A stretch of DNA of 64,000 nucleotides from Limimaricola soesokkakensis (GCF_900172345.1 NZ_FWFY01000003.1:248001-312000), one strand, 5' to 3'. Positions 16,026 through 25,145 are shown, numbered from the stretch's first letter. Numbers and translations: made by a program. The notes: generated by a model not told the origin, from the sequence alone.

Positions 16026-18446
16026 ATGAGCATGCAAGAGCCCCTCAGCCCCTCCTACCCGGTGCTGCCTCTGCGCGACATCGTGGTGTTCCCGCACATG
16101 ATCGTGCCGCTCTTCGTGGGCCGCGAGAAGTCGGTGCGCGCGCTCGAGGAGGTCATGGCCGACGACAAGCAGATCCTGCTGTCGTCCCAGGTCGACCCCG
16201 GCGTCGACGAGCCGACTTCCGAGGGCATCTACAAGGCGGGCGTGCTGGCCAACGTGCTGCAGTTGCTGAAACTGCCCGACGGCACCGTGAAGGTGCTCGT
16301 CGAGGGCAAGTCGCGGGTGCGCATCGCCGAGTTCATCGAGAATGACAGCTTCTTCGAGGCGAAGGCCGAGTACCTGACCGAGATGCCCGGCGACCGCGAC
16401 ATCGTGGCCGCGCTGGTGCAGAGCGTCGCGCAGGAGTTCGAGCGCTATTCGAAGATCCGCAAGAACATCCCCGAAGAGGCGCTCTCGGCCGTCACCGAGG
16501 CGACCGACCCAGCCAAGCTCGCCGACCTCGTCGCGGGTCATCTCGGCATCGACGTGAAGCAGAAGCAGGATCTCCTGGAGACGCTCGACATCGGCGAGCG
16601 GCTCGAGAAGGTTTATGGCCTGATGCAGGGCGAGATGTCGGTTCTGCAGGTCGAGAAGAAAATCAAGACCCGCGTCAAGAGCCAGATGGAGAAGACCCAG
16701 CGCGAGTACTATCTGAATGAGCAGATGAAGGCCATTCAGAAGGAGCTGGGCGACGGCGAGGATGGCGGCAACGAGGTCGCCGAGCTGGAGAAGCGCGTCG
16801 AGGAGACCAAGCTTTCGGACGAGGCCCGCGAAAAGGCCGAGGCCGAGATCAAGAAGCTCAAGAACATGAGCCCGATGTCGGCCGAGGCCACCGTCGTGCG
16901 CAACTATCTCGACTGGCTGCTCTCGATCCCGTGGAACAACCCGTCCAAGACCAAGAAGGACCTGAAGCTCGCGCAGAAGGTGCTCGACGACGACCATTTC
17001 GGTCTCGAGAAGGTCAAAGAGCGGATCGTCGAGTATCTCGCCGTTCAGCAGCGCTCGAAGAAGCTGAAGGGGCCGATCATGTGCCTCGTCGGCCCTCCGG
17101 GCGTCGGCAAAACCTCTCTGGGCAAATCGGTCGCCAAGGCCACGGGGCGCGAGTTCATCCGCATCTCGCTCGGTGGCGTGCGCGACGAGAGCGAGATCCG
17201 CGGCCACCGCCGGACCTATATCGGCTCCATGCCGGGAAAGATCATCCAGGCGCTGAAGAAGGCCAAGACCTCGAACCCGCTGATCCTCTTGGACGAGATC
17301 GACAAGATGGGCCAGGACTTCCGCGGCGACCCGGCGAGCGCGATGCTCGAGGTGCTCGACCCCGAGCAGAACGGCACCTTCGCGGATCATTACCTCGAGG
17401 TCGAATACGACCTGTCGAACGTGATGTTCCTGACCACGGCGAACTCCTACAACATGCCGGGGCCGCTTCTGGACCGCATGGAGATCATCTCCCTCGCGGG
17501 CTACACCGAGGAAGAGAAGCGCGAGATCGCGCGCCAGCACCTGCTGCCCAAGGTTCTCAAGAACCACGGTCTGAAGGAGAAGGAGTTCTCGATCGACGAC
17601 GCGGCGCTCACCGAGATGGTGCGCACCTATACCCGCGAAGCCGGCGTGCGGAACCTCGAACGCGAGCTGTCGAAGATCGCCCGCAAGGCGGTGACCAAGA
17701 TCGTCCGCAAGGAGGTCGAGACCGTCGAGGTGACGCCCGAGAACCTGGATGACTTCCTCGGCGTGAAGCAGTTCCGCTACGGGCTGGCCGAGAAGGAGGA
17801 TCAGGTGGGCGTGGTCACGGGTCTGGCATGGACCTCCGTGGGCGGCGACCTGCTGCACATCGAGGCGCTCAAGCTGCCGGGCAAGGGCCGGATGAAGACC
17901 ACCGGCAAGCTCGGTGATGTGATGAAGGAATCGATCGAGGCGGCGTCGAGCTATGTCCGATCGATCGCGCCCCAGATCGGCGTCAAGCCGCCGCGCTTCG
18001 ACCGCATGGACATCCACGTCCACGTGCCCGACGGGGCGACCCCGAAGGACGGCCCCTCGGCCGGCCTTGCGATGGTCACCTCGATCGTCTCGGTGCTGAC
18101 CGGCATCCCGATCCGCAAGGACATCGCGATGACCGGCGAGGTGAGCTTGCGTGGCAATGCCATGCCGATCGGCGGCCTCAAGGAGAAACTGCTCGCGGCG
18201 CTTAGGGGCGGCATCACGACGGTGCTGATCCCCGAGGAGAACGAGAAGGATCTCGCCGAGATCCCGGAAGTGGTGAAGAAGGGCCTTGAGATCATCCCGG
18301 TTAGCCACGTCTCCGAAGTGCTCAAGCACGCGCTCGTGCGCCAGCCCGAGCCGATTGAGTGGGACGAGGAGGCGGAGGAAGCCGCCGCCGCCGCTCGCGC
18401 GCTCGAAAGCCGCGACGGCTCTGCGGGCACCGCGGCCCATCACTGA
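16026..18446 (+). CDS. lon: ATP-dependent protease La
   Basis: An 806-residue Lon: N-terminal substrate-recognition domain ([20 protein letters not shown]), coiled-coil middle, AAA+ module with Walker [14 protein letters not shown] and Walker B ILLDEIDK, and a C-terminal protease with catalytic Ser678 ([11 protein letters not shown]) and Lys721 (GLKEKLLAA). The 43-residue spacing of the dyad is canonical. Lon degrades misfolded and specific regulatory proteins in the cytoplasm. An ATG six bases downstream is an alternative start. An intrinsic terminator follows. A few acidic/alanine residues extend the C terminus. Confidence 0.98.
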   Translation: MSMQEPLSPSYPVLPLRDIVVFPHMIVPLFVGREKSVRALEEVMADDKQILLSSQVDPGVDEPTSEGIYKAGVLANVLQLLKLPDGTVKVLVEGKSRVRIAEFIENDSFFEAKAEYLTEMPGDRDIVAALVQSVAQEFERYSKIRKNIPEEALSAVTEATDPAKLADLVAGHLGIDVKQKQDLLETLDIGERLEKVYGLMQGEMSVLQVEKKIKTRVKSQMEKTQREYYLNEQMKAIQKELGDGEDGGNEVAELEKRVEETKLSDEAREKAEAEIKKLKNMSPMSAEATVVRNYLDWLLSIPWNNPSKTKKDLKLAQKVLDDDHFGLEKVKERIVEYLAVQQRSKKLKGPIMCLVGPPGVGKTSLGKSVAKATGREFIRISLGGVRDESEIRGHRRTYIGSMPGKIIQALKKAKTSNPLILLDEIDKMGQDFRGDPASAMLEVLDPEQNGTFADHYLEVEYDLSNVMFLTTANSYNMPGPLLDRMEIISLAGYTEEEKREIARQHLLPKVLKNHGLKEKEFSIDDAALTEMVRTYTREAGVRNLERELSKIARKAVTKIVRKEVETVEVTPENLDDFLGVKQFRYGLAEKEDQVGVVTGLAWTSVGGDLLHIEALKLPGKGRMKTTGKLGDVMKESIEAASSYVRSIAPQIGVKPPRFDRMDIHVHVPDGATPKDGPSAGLAMVTSIVSVLTGIPIRKDIAMTGEVSLRGNAMPIGGLKEKLLAALRGGITTVLIPEENEKDLAEIPEVVKKGLEIIPVSHVSEVLKHALVRQPEPIEWDEEAEEAAAAARALESRDGSAGTAAHH

Positions 18447-18452
18447 ACGAGG

Positions 18453-18480
18453 AAAGGGCGCCCTGCGGGGCGCCCTTTTC
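18453..18480 (+). terminator. Intrinsic terminator of lon
   Basis: AAAGGGCGCCC, loop TGC, then GGGGCGCCCTTTTC, directly after the lon stop at 18446. Confidence 0.92.
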
Positions 18481-18803
18481 GCATGGCGGGACCGGTTCCC
18501 CTCTAGCATCGCTAGGCAGGCCCAGTGGCCGCGTTCCTTGATGGCCGCCATCTCGTGCCCGGCCTCGCTGTCACCGGCACGATCGCTCGGCGAGCGGGAA
18601 GCGATGGCGGGAAGCTCCTCGATCGGACGAACGAGGAGCCATGGGGGATTCAGCATGTCATCGGTGGTCGCGGTTCCTAGGTCGTCCTTCGAGCCGGCAA
18701 CCGTGCCTTGGCCCGCAGGGGCGTATGAATTTCCACCCGAGGCGAAATTGCCGCGAAGGAGGTCTTGCGCCCCATGGCCGGGACCGCTAAATGACGCGCC
18801 AAC
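18481..18803. other. Intergenic region between lon and tRNA-Val, no recognisable gene
   Basis: About 320 bp. Short open frames exist on both strands but none has a ribosome site together with recognisable protein character. In some related genomes I would expect an HU gene near lon; none is visible here. The tRNA-Val promoter presumably lies near its right end. Confidence 0.5.
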
Positions 18804-18878
18804 GGGTGATTAGCTCAGTGGTAGAGCGCTTCGTTCACATCGAAGATGTCAGGGGTTCAAATCCCTTATCACCCACCA
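18804..18878 (+). tRNA. tRNA-Val (CAC)
   Basis: A 75-nt cloverleaf: acceptor GGGTGAT pairs with ATCACCC, D arm TAGCTCAGTGGTAGAGC, anticodon stem CTTCG/CGAAG with loop TTCACAT (anticodon CAC), T arm AGGGGTTCAAATCCCTT, and encoded CCA. Followed by a terminator. Confidence 0.97.
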
Positions 18879-18888
18879 TGTTACGGAA

Positions 18889-18914
18889 GGCGCGCCCGAC
18901 GGGGCGCGCCTTTT
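18889..18914. terminator. Terminator after tRNA-Val
   Basis: GGCGCGCCC and GGGGCGCGCC form a GC-rich stem around GAC, followed on the plus strand by TTTTGCG. It also lies just beyond the stop of the convergent nucleosidase gene and may serve both. Confidence 0.85.
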
Positions 18915-18919
18915 GCGTT

Positions 18920-19816
18920 TCAGAGGGATACCGGCAGCCGCGCCAGCACCGCGCGCATCAGCCGCGCAGAGTTCTCGGCCGCCACCGACATGAAGCGTAC
19001 CATCTCGTTCTCGTCGCCTCCGCCGCCGGCGAGGTCGGACAGCGAGCGGAAGGCGACGAAGGCCACGCCGTTGGCATAAGCCACCTGCGCCACGCCCGCG
19101 CTCTCCATGTCGAGCACACGCGCCTCGAAGCTGGCATGGGCGTGCTCGCGGAATTGGGCGTTGTCCATGAAGACCGGGCCGGAGATGCCGTTGCCGCCGA
19201 TCACCACCCGGGGCGGGGTCGCCTCGGCGTCGCAGCCCAAGAGATCGACCTCGGCCGCGGCGGCCTCGGCCAGTTCGAGGAGCATCGGGTCGGTGTCGAA
19301 CCAGAACCGGCCCTGCGGCGCATCCGCCCCCGGCGCCACCACGCCGACCGGGCAGGTATGCATCATTCCGAAATTCGCGACCGGTGCGCTCATCCAGCCG
19401 GGCAGGGCATAGCCCGCTTCCGTTTCGCGCGCGAAAGCTCCTTCGAGGAAATGGCCCCAGCGTGCGGGCACCACCACGTCGCCGATGCCGAGGCCGGGGT
19501 CGACGCCGCCGGCGATCCCCGAGAACAGGATCGAGGTGACGTTGAAATGGTCAAGCGCCGCCTGCGTGCTCATCGCGGCATTGACCATCGAGATGCCCGA
19601 CAGGAACAGCACCACCTCACGCCCTTCGAGCCTGCCGGTGATGTAGGTCGCGGGACCGATGCGCCGCGTTTCGGCGCCTTCCAGCGCGGTTTCGAGGATC
19701 GCGATCTCGGGGGCGAAGGCGGTGACCACCGCGACGCGCGGCCGGTCGTCCGGCGCCGTTCCGGCGCGGGGGATGGCCCGCGCGGCGGGCGGAACATCGA
19801 TGGGAAAATGGGTCAT
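18920..19816 (-). CDS. Phosphorylase-superfamily nucleosidase (MTA/SAH nucleosidase-like)
   Basis: A 298-residue member of the PNP/UDP phosphorylase superfamily. The N-terminal core VAVVTAFAPEIAILETAL, SGIAGGVDPGLGIGDVVVP, the ribose-binding glutamate motif VLDMESAGVAQVAYANG and the catalytic SLSDLAG resemble 5'-methylthioadenosine/S-adenosylhomocysteine nucleosidases. It is about 65 residues longer than the usual MtnN, with a 35-residue N-terminal tail and inserts, so substrate may differ. It lies 71 bp downstream of the small gene at 19888-20136 and could be in the same SoxR-linked transcript. Confidence 0.82.
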   Translation of the reverse strand: MTHFPIDVPPAARAIPRAGTAPDDRPRVAVVTAFAPEIAILETALEGAETRRIGPATYITGRLEGREVVLFLSGISMVNAAMSTQAALDHFNVTSILFSGIAGGVDPGLGIGDVVVPARWGHFLEGAFARETEAGYALPGWMSAPVANFGMMHTCPVGVVAPGADAPQGRFWFDTDPMLLELAEAAAAEVDLLGCDAEATPPRVVIGGNGISGPVFMDNAQFREHAHASFEARVLDMESAGVAQVAYANGVAFVAFRSLSDLAGGGGDENEMVRFMSVAAENSARLMRAVLARLPVSL

Positions 19817-19887
19817 GCGCACTCCGCTGCTGATCGGTCGACCCCAGCTACGGCGGCCGGCCCCCGCGCGTCCAGAGCCGATGCCGT

Positions 19888-20136
19888 TTACAGCAGCGTT
19901 CCGCCCGGCCCGACACGGGGCGGGCAGGGATCGGCATCGGGCTCGAACCCCATGTCGCGGGCCAGATGCGGGTTGCGGCGCAGCTCCCGCAGTCGCAGCA
20001 GCTGCGTCTCGTGGCGCATCGACTGAAGCTCCGCGCACAGCGCGTCATCGAGTGGGTCATGCGCCCGCTTCGGCGTCGAGAACCATGCCAGCAGGCGGCG
20101 AAGGGAAGGGCGGGGGCGTAGCGGGAAGGTGGTCAT
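19888..20136 (-). CDS. Small uncharacterised protein, divergent from soxR
   Basis: An 82-residue cytoplasmic protein that I do not recognise. It is rich in Arg and Leu (FPLRPRPSLRRLLAWFSTP, then AELQSMRHETQLLRLRELRR, likely a helical stretch), ends PCPPRVGPGGTLL and has no signal peptide. GAGGAG precedes the ATG. A promoter with a SoxR box in a 19-nt spacer (20180-20210) points at it, which suggests a role in response to redox-active compounds. It may be cotranscribed with the nucleosidase downstream. Codon use looks like its neighbours. Confidence 0.7.
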   Translation of the reverse strand: MTTFPLRPRPSLRRLLAWFSTPKRAHDPLDDALCAELQSMRHETQLLRLRELRRNPHLARDMGFEPDADPCPPRVGPGGTLL

Positions 20137-20179
20137 GGACAGGGCTCCTCGGCTCTTGTGATTCCGTCTCGGAGCCCGC

Positions 20180-20210
20180 AATCTGCGACCTCAAGTAAGG
20201 TTGAGGTCAA
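20180..20210 (-). promoter_or_regulatory. SoxR box within a 19-nt-spacer promoter
   Basis: The perfect dyad GACCTCAA-N6-TTGAGGTC (20187-20208) matches the SoxR operator type. On the minus strand it lies between TTGACC (20210-20205) and CAGATT (20185-20180), separated by exactly 19 nt, the overlong spacer typical of promoters activated by MerR-family twisting. This reads into the small gene at 20136. soxR itself begins 8 bp to the right of the dyad, so it is probably autoregulated. Confidence 0.8.
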
Positions 20211-20215
20211 GCGCC

Positions 20216-20683
20216 ATGTCACGCTCTCCCGTTCCCTCCGATCTCAGCATCGGCCAGATGGCGGCGCGCGCCGGGGTGCCGGTGTCGACGCTGCATTTCT
20301 ACGAGGCCGAGGGGCTGATCCGCAGCTGGCGCAACCCGGCCAATCATCGTCGCTACGACCGGCGAGAGCTGCGCCGCGTGGCGATCATCAAGGTGGCGCA
20401 GGCGGTGGGGGTGTCACTGTCGGAGATCCGCGAGGTGCTCGACCGGCTGCCGCGCGACCGTGCCGTCTCGGCCCAGGACTGGGCCGAGGCGGCGGCGCCA
20501 TGGCGCGCGATGCTCGACGAGCGCATCGCTTTGATGACGCGGCTGCGCGACCAGATGGGGCATTGCATCGGCTGCGGCTGCCTGTCGCTCGACAGCTGCC
20601 CGCTCTACAATGCGCAGGACCGGCTGGGCCGGTCCGGACCCGGCCCGCGACGCTGGACCGGCACGGCAGGAGAGCGCGCGTGA
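20216..20683 (+). CDS. soxR: Redox-sensing MerR-family activator SoxR
   Basis: A 155-residue MerR protein: N-terminal winged helix (LSIGQMAARAGVPVSTLHFYE), dimerisation helix, and the SoxR [2Fe-2S] site CIGCGCLSLDSCPL with Cys117, Cys120, Cys122 and Cys128, the exact SoxR spacing. Oxidation of this cluster by redox-cycling compounds switches on target promoters. In non-enteric bacteria SoxR controls small regulons of transporters and oxidoreductases rather than soxS. The operator is in the adjacent intergenic region. The next gene starts on the soxR stop codon (GTGA overlap). Confidence 0.96.
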   Translation: MSRSPVPSDLSIGQMAARAGVPVSTLHFYEAEGLIRSWRNPANHRRYDRRELRRVAIIKVAQAVGVSLSEIREVLDRLPRDRAVSAQDWAEAAAPWRAMLDERIALMTRLRDQMGHCIGCGCLSLDSCPLYNAQDRLGRSGPGPRRWTGTAGERA

Positions 20684-21276
20684 CGATACCCGAGATCTAC
20701 GTGATGCGGCATGGCGAGACCGAGTGGAACGCCATGCGCCGGATGCAGGGCGGTCTCGATTCGCCGCTCACCGAAACCGGACGGGCGCAGGCCCGCGCGA
20801 TGGGCCGGATGCTGGCCGCGCGCGGCGTCGGTCCGGCGACGCACCGCATCCTGTCCTCGCCGCAGGGCCGCGCCGTCGAAACCGCGCGGCTCGCCTTCGG
20901 CACGGCACCGCAGCCCGAACCGCGGCTGCGCGAGATCGCGATGGGCGACTGGTCCGGGCTCGACCGGGCCGAGATCGACGCGCGCTGGCCCGGGCCGCCG
21001 GGCGAGCATTTCATAGACTTCTACGCCCGTGCGCCGCGCGGCGAGGGTTTTGCCGCGCTCTGGGCGCGCTGCGCCGATCTGCTCGCCGGGCTCGATGGCC
21101 CCAGCGTGCTCGTCACCCATGGCATGACCTCGCGCGTGCTGCGCACCATCGCTACGGGCGGCAGTCGCGCCGATCTGGCGCGGCTGCCAGGGGGGCAGGG
21201 GGTGGTGTTCCGGATCTCGCGGGGGCGACACGATCGGCTCGCCGCACCGCTTGCAGTTGGCGATGGGGGCGGCTAA
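20680..21276 (+). CDS. Histidine phosphatase (phosphoglycerate-mutase-like) family protein
   Basis: A 198-residue histidine phosphatase. The catalytic RHG motif is in YVMRHGETEWN near residue 10, a second conserved segment SSPQGRAVETARLAF follows, and the distal histidine is in VTHGMTSRVLR. Start at GTG 20680 is set by the 4-bp overlap with soxR and an AGGAGA ribosome site. Members hydrolyse varied phosphoesters (cofactor-dependent mutases, alpha-ribazole phosphatase and others), so substrate is open. Translational coupling to soxR suggests co-expression. Confidence 0.9.
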   Translation: MTIPEIYVMRHGETEWNAMRRMQGGLDSPLTETGRAQARAMGRMLAARGVGPATHRILSSPQGRAVETARLAFGTAPQPEPRLREIAMGDWSGLDRAEIDARWPGPPGEHFIDFYARAPRGEGFAALWARCADLLAGLDGPSVLVTHGMTSRVLRTIATGGSRADLARLPGGQGVVFRISRGRHDRLAAPLAVGDGGG

Positions 21277-21288
21277 ACCGGCCCACGC

Positions 21289-21364
<76 letters not shown>

Positions 21365-21394
21365 TCCCCTTGCCACGTTCGCCCGCCGCTCTGC

Positions 21395-23479
21395 TCAGAC
21401 CAAGACGAGGGTTTCGTCGATATGGGCGACGTTCACGATCGGGGCGAAGGAGAACTCCGATGTGGAGAAGGGCGGGATCACGACCCCGGCCGAGGTGAAG
21501 CTGGCATCCCCGTCATTGAGCAGCAGCGTCATCTCCGAGGCGGCATCGCGCGGCACGATGAGCGCGTCGTTGTCGCCGTCGAGGTCGAAATCGGCATGCG
21601 CCACCAAGAGTCCCTCGATTGTGGGGTCAAAGGATTTCAGCACGAACGCCGTGTCGGTCCCGGTCGTCACCACATCGAAGACCCGCAAGCCCGGCGCGAC
21701 GCCCGAACTCGGGTCGACCGCCCCGGCGCTCAGCACCTCGATCCCGGCGTCGGCATCGAAATCCCCCGCTTCGAAGGAGCCGATCAGGCCAGTTTCGTCG
21801 ACATCGGAGAAGTTCGGAAAGGTAGCTACGCTCATCCCGGTGCCGTCATTGATGAATGCCCAGATGCCGCGCCCCTCGCCGCTGGCGGCGAAGGCCACGT
21901 CGTTGTCGCCGTCGCCGTCCAGATCGATGACCTGGCCGTCCCCATAGCTCTCAGCGCCGGGCGAGCTGCTGTCCCGGAAGGTCAGGGCCCCGGTGCCGTC
22001 ATTGAGGAAGATGCCCACCCCGACGGTGTCGGCATCGGTCAGCGCCACCACGTCGAGAAACGGGTTGCCATCGAAGTCGCCGAGCAGGGCCCGGCCGTCT
22101 TCGGGCAGATCCGCCGGGCTGCGCGACAGCGGGCTGAAATTGCCCGCGCCGTCGTTTTGCAACAGGAAGATCGATTGGCCCGAAGCCTCGGTGGCGACGA
22201 AGTCGATATCGCCGTCATCATCCACGTCGGCCGCGTCTTGCGCTTTGAAGGCGAAGTCGAGGAAATCGTCGAAGGGCTGCGTCAGGGTCACGATGGAGCT
22301 GGTAGAGGCGGTGAAGAAACCCGCACCGTCATTCTCGTAAAGGGTCGTGAAGACGTCAAATTGCGCATCGCCCGGCACGCCGCCGGGGGTGGTGGCGCCG
22401 CTCGAGTTCACCTTCAGGAAATCGAGATCGCCGTCGCCGTCGAAATCGCCCGACAGGATGTCGGCGTCGCCTACCATGATGCCGGTGCCGCGTTCGGTGA
22501 AGTTGGCCGCGCCGTCATTGAGCGCCACGATCACCTCGCCCTCATCCTCGTACCACAGATCCGGCGTCGCTCGGGGGGCGGCGGTGCCGGGTTCGAAGCG
22601 CAGGAAATCGGTGCGCAGCGGCTCGCGGCCATCGCCTCTGCCCACCAGTTCGAGACGATCCCCCTCTACCACGGTCAGGTTCGAAATCACCCTTTCCGCC
22701 TGGCTTTGCTCGTTGGCGCGCCTGCCGCCCGACCTGCTGTCCCAGTCGAAGCGATCGATCTCGACTCCGTTCAGCAGGACCCGCATCGATGAGACGCCGT
22801 CGCTCTCGTCGAAGTAGCCGATCGTCATGTCGAAGGTGCCGGCCCGGTCGAAGGTATAGGCGGCGCGCGCCTCATCGGCGTCGCCATCCGTGCCGCGGCG
22901 CACATGCTGAAGGTAGGCGTCCCCCGAGGCCTTGCCGTTCGACACGACCTTGAAGCCGGACACGATCTCCATCTCCTCGGCCTCGATCACGAAAGCGCGG
23001 CTGGGTGGCGGTGAGGTGTCGACCGCGATGTCGATGTAGTCGGTGCGCAGCGGCTCGCCGCCATCGCCCATGCCGCGCAGCGTGATCAGGTCTCCCGGCG
23101 CGAGCCACAGATCCCCGACGAGATACTCCGCCCGGCTGGCGGGGCTCGATTTCTCGTTTCCGGAGGTGCCGTTCCATTCGAAGCTGTCGACGATGGCGCC
23201 GTTCACCAGCACCTCCATCTGCGACACGCCGTCGGTTTCGTCGAAATATCCGACCGTGAGGTCGTAATACCCGGCGCCGCCATCGAAAGCGCCGCTGGCG
23301 CTCGCCTCGCCGCTTTTCGCCTCGAGATAGGCTCCATTGGAGGGGTGGGGGTTTGATTTGACCGCGAAACCTTTCGCGATGGTAAGGGTTTCGGCCTCGG
23401 TGCGGCCCAAGCCTATCTGGGCTTTCGGAAGCGCGGTCAGGTCGGATGCCGTCGAAGTCGTTCGCAAATCACTAAACAT
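21395..23479 (-). CDS. FG-GAP/VCBS repeat protein with two tandem N-terminal modules
   Basis: A 694-residue protein, probably extracellular. Residues about 30-150 and 165-300 are two copies of one module (GYFDETDGVSQMEVLVNG...GGEPLRTDYIDI versus GYFDESDGVSSMRVLLNG...GREPLRTDFLRF) resembling carbohydrate-binding beta-sandwich domains. The rest is a series of FG-GAP/VCBS repeats with calcium-loop motifs such as DFDGDGDLD, DVDDDGDID and DLDGDGDND, expected to form a beta-propeller. No Sec signal and no obvious RTX tail are visible, so export is unexplained. The gene and its upstream gap look less GC-rich than surroundings, which hints at transfer. Function unknown. Confidence 0.87.
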   Translation of the reverse strand: MFSDLRTTSTASDLTALPKAQIGLGRTEAETLTIAKGFAVKSNPHPSNGAYLEAKSGEASASGAFDGGAGYYDLTVGYFDETDGVSQMEVLVNGAIVDSFEWNGTSGNEKSSPASRAEYLVGDLWLAPGDLITLRGMGDGGEPLRTDYIDIAVDTSPPPSRAFVIEAEEMEIVSGFKVVSNGKASGDAYLQHVRRGTDGDADEARAAYTFDRAGTFDMTIGYFDESDGVSSMRVLLNGVEIDRFDWDSRSGGRRANEQSQAERVISNLTVVEGDRLELVGRGDGREPLRTDFLRFEPGTAAPRATPDLWYEDEGEVIVALNDGAANFTERGTGIMVGDADILSGDFDGDGDLDFLKVNSSGATTPGGVPGDAQFDVFTTLYENDGAGFFTASTSSIVTLTQPFDDFLDFAFKAQDAADVDDDGDIDFVATEASGQSIFLLQNDGAGNFSPLSRSPADLPEDGRALLGDFDGNPFLDVVALTDADTVGVGIFLNDGTGALTFRDSSSPGAESYGDGQVIDLDGDGDNDVAFAASGEGRGIWAFINDGTGMSVATFPNFSDVDETGLIGSFEAGDFDADAGIEVLSAGAVDPSSGVAPGLRVFDVVTTGTDTAFVLKSFDPTIEGLLVAHADFDLDGDNDALIVPRDAASEMTLLLNDGDASFTSAGVVIPPFSTSEFSFAPIVNVAHIDETLVLV

Positions 23480-23880
23480 CTGAGAACTCGCGATTTAAGG
23501 GTTTCGTTGATGATTTCCCGCAGATCGACCGGCAAAGACTAACACTTGATGGTTGATTCGTTAATCGAATGTAGAGGGCTGCGATTGATGCCGATCCAGC
23601 CAGAATTCGCCGTTCCCTCACTCCGCGATTTTCCTCAGTGCTCTCAATTCGTTGCAATTCAGGTTCCAAAAAGCCGACCGCGATGCCCGTTACAGTTTCG
23701 TGATTCATTCATCGTCTTACCCTTGGCCGCGAATTCCGGTCCAGGTGTTCGGCGCGTGGGCCTGTTCCCTACTTCGCAAGGGTCACCTGTCTCTCCGATC
23801 CCGCACAGTCGCCCTGCGGCGGTGGTCCTGCCGCGATCGTTCATGGGCTGCTATATTGGGGTCATCGACAGGAGGCCGGC
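23480..23880. other. AT-richer intergenic region between FG-GAP gene and pirin
   Basis: A 401-bp gap with visibly lower GC than the window. Weak open frames here lack ribosome sites and protein character. A small dyad ATTCG-ttaat-CGAAT (23556-23570) lies about 80 bp before the FG-GAP gene and could be an operator. TATATT near 23852 may be the -10 of pirin, which has AGGAGG before its start. Confidence 0.5.
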
Positions 23881-24807
23881 ATGAGCCAGATCCCCAGCTT
23901 TCACCCGCTCGACACCAGCGTCGATCCCGATGTGATCGAGACGCTCATCGTGCCGCGCGCCCGCGACCTGGGCGGCTTCGAAGTGCGCCGGGCGCTGCCG
24001 GCGCCGCGCCGCCAGATGGTCGGGCCGTTCATCTTCTTCGATCAGGTCGGCCCCGCCGAGTTCCTGAAGGGCGAGGGATTCGACGTGCGGCCGCACCCGC
24101 ATATCGGTCTGGCCACCGTCACCTACCTGCTGGAGGGTCGGATCCATCACCGCGACAGCCTCGGCACGGATAGCTGGATCGCCCCGGGCGCGGTGAACCT
24201 GATGGTGGCCGGACAGGGCATCACCCATTCCGAGCGTATCGACGGCGAAGCGCGTGCGGCGGGCGGGCGGATGTTCGGGCTGCAGACTTGGCTGGCGCTG
24301 CCCGATGCCATGGAAGACGGGCCGGCCCGCTTCGAACATGCGGGTGCCGACAGGCTGCCGGTGATCGAGGAGGGTGGGGTGCGTCTGCGGCTGATGCTGG
24401 GCAACGCATACGGGGCCGTGTCGCCGGTCGCGGCGCCGGGCGAGCTGTTCCATGCGGACGCCGAGCTTGCGCCCGGCGCACAGTTGCCGCTGCCGGACGA
24501 TCACGAGGATCGCGGCGTGCATGTGCTCTCCGGCAGCATCGAGGTGGCGGGGCAGAGCTTCGCCGCAGGGCGGATGATGGTGTTCCGGCCCGGCGACCGG
24601 CTGTCGCTGCGCGCGGGACCGGGCGGTGCGCGGATCGCGCTCTTGGGCGGTGCGACGATGCCGGGGCCGCGCCATATCTGGTGGAACTTCGTAGCCTCTT
24701 CGAGGGATCGGATCGAGGCCGCCAAGGAGGCTTGGCGGGCGGGCGATTTCACGCATGGGCGGTTCCGGCTGCCACCGGGCGAGAGCGAACACATTCCTCT
24801 GCCCTGA
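23881..24807 (+). CDS. Pirin-family protein
   Basis: A 308-residue bicupin of the pirin family. The N-terminal cupin holds the iron ligands in RPHPHIGLATVTYLLEG and THSERI (two His, then His and Glu), and FFDQVGPAEF precedes them. The C-terminal cupin begins near LFHADAELAPGA. Bacterial pirins include quercetinase-like enzymes and regulators of pyruvate metabolism, so a precise function cannot be given. AGGAGG lies 6 nt before the ATG. It stands alone. Confidence 0.93.
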   Translation: MSQIPSFHPLDTSVDPDVIETLIVPRARDLGGFEVRRALPAPRRQMVGPFIFFDQVGPAEFLKGEGFDVRPHPHIGLATVTYLLEGRIHHRDSLGTDSWIAPGAVNLMVAGQGITHSERIDGEARAAGGRMFGLQTWLALPDAMEDGPARFEHAGADRLPVIEEGGVRLRLMLGNAYGAVSPVAAPGELFHADAELAPGAQLPLPDDHEDRGVHVLSGSIEVAGQSFAAGRMMVFRPGDRLSLRAGPGGARIALLGGATMPGPRHIWWNFVASSRDRIEAAKEAWRAGDFTHGRFRLPPGESEHIPLP

Positions 24808-24945
24808 CCACGGGCGCGGGCGCTGCCCCGAGGTCAGCCCGACAATCTCGTCCGGCGGCCATTTTTGCACCGATCGGCGCTTGACGCCCCCCGCCACTGT
24901 GCCTAGAACCCGCCTCACGTTCGGCGCTGCCGGACGACGAGATGC

Positions 24946-25022
24946 GCGGTTGTAGCTCAGTTGGTTAGAGTACCGGCCTGTCACGCCGGGGGTCGCGGGT
25001 TCGAGCCCCGTCAACCGCGCCA
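24946..25022 (+). tRNA. tRNA-Asp (GTC), copy 1
   Basis: A 77-nt cloverleaf: acceptor GCGGTTG/CAACCGC, anticodon stem CCGGC/GCCGG with loop CTGTCAC (anticodon GTC), T arm GGGTTCGAGCCC, encoded CCA. Identical to the copy 34 bp downstream. Confidence 0.97.
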
Positions 25023-25056
25023 TTCTCGTCCGTCCCATACGCTCCGAGCCTTTTGC

Positions 25057-25133
25057 GCGGTTGTAGCTCAGTTGGTTAGAGTACCGGCCTGTCACGCCGG
25101 GGGTCGCGGGTTCGAGCCCCGTCAACCGCGCCA
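25057..25133 (+). tRNA. tRNA-Asp (GTC), copy 2
   Basis: A 77-nt tRNA identical in every base to copy 1 at 24946-25022, with encoded CCA. The pair is probably one transcript, ended by the hairpin at 25146. Confidence 0.97.
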
Positions 25134-25145
25134 CTAGACGCCATG

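Noticed and set aside
15807-18656. A 949-codon open frame antisense to lon
   Set aside because: It mirrors the lon coding sequence in a low-complexity Leu/His/Arg-rich translation; lon itself is unmistakable.
18481-18803. Possible HU (hupB) gene after lon
   Set aside because: Translated all frames by eye for an HU-like sequence; none present.
23472-23708. A 78-codon minus-strand frame upstream of the FG-GAP gene
   Set aside because: No ribosome site, no recognisable protein features, overlaps the promoter region of the FG-GAP gene.
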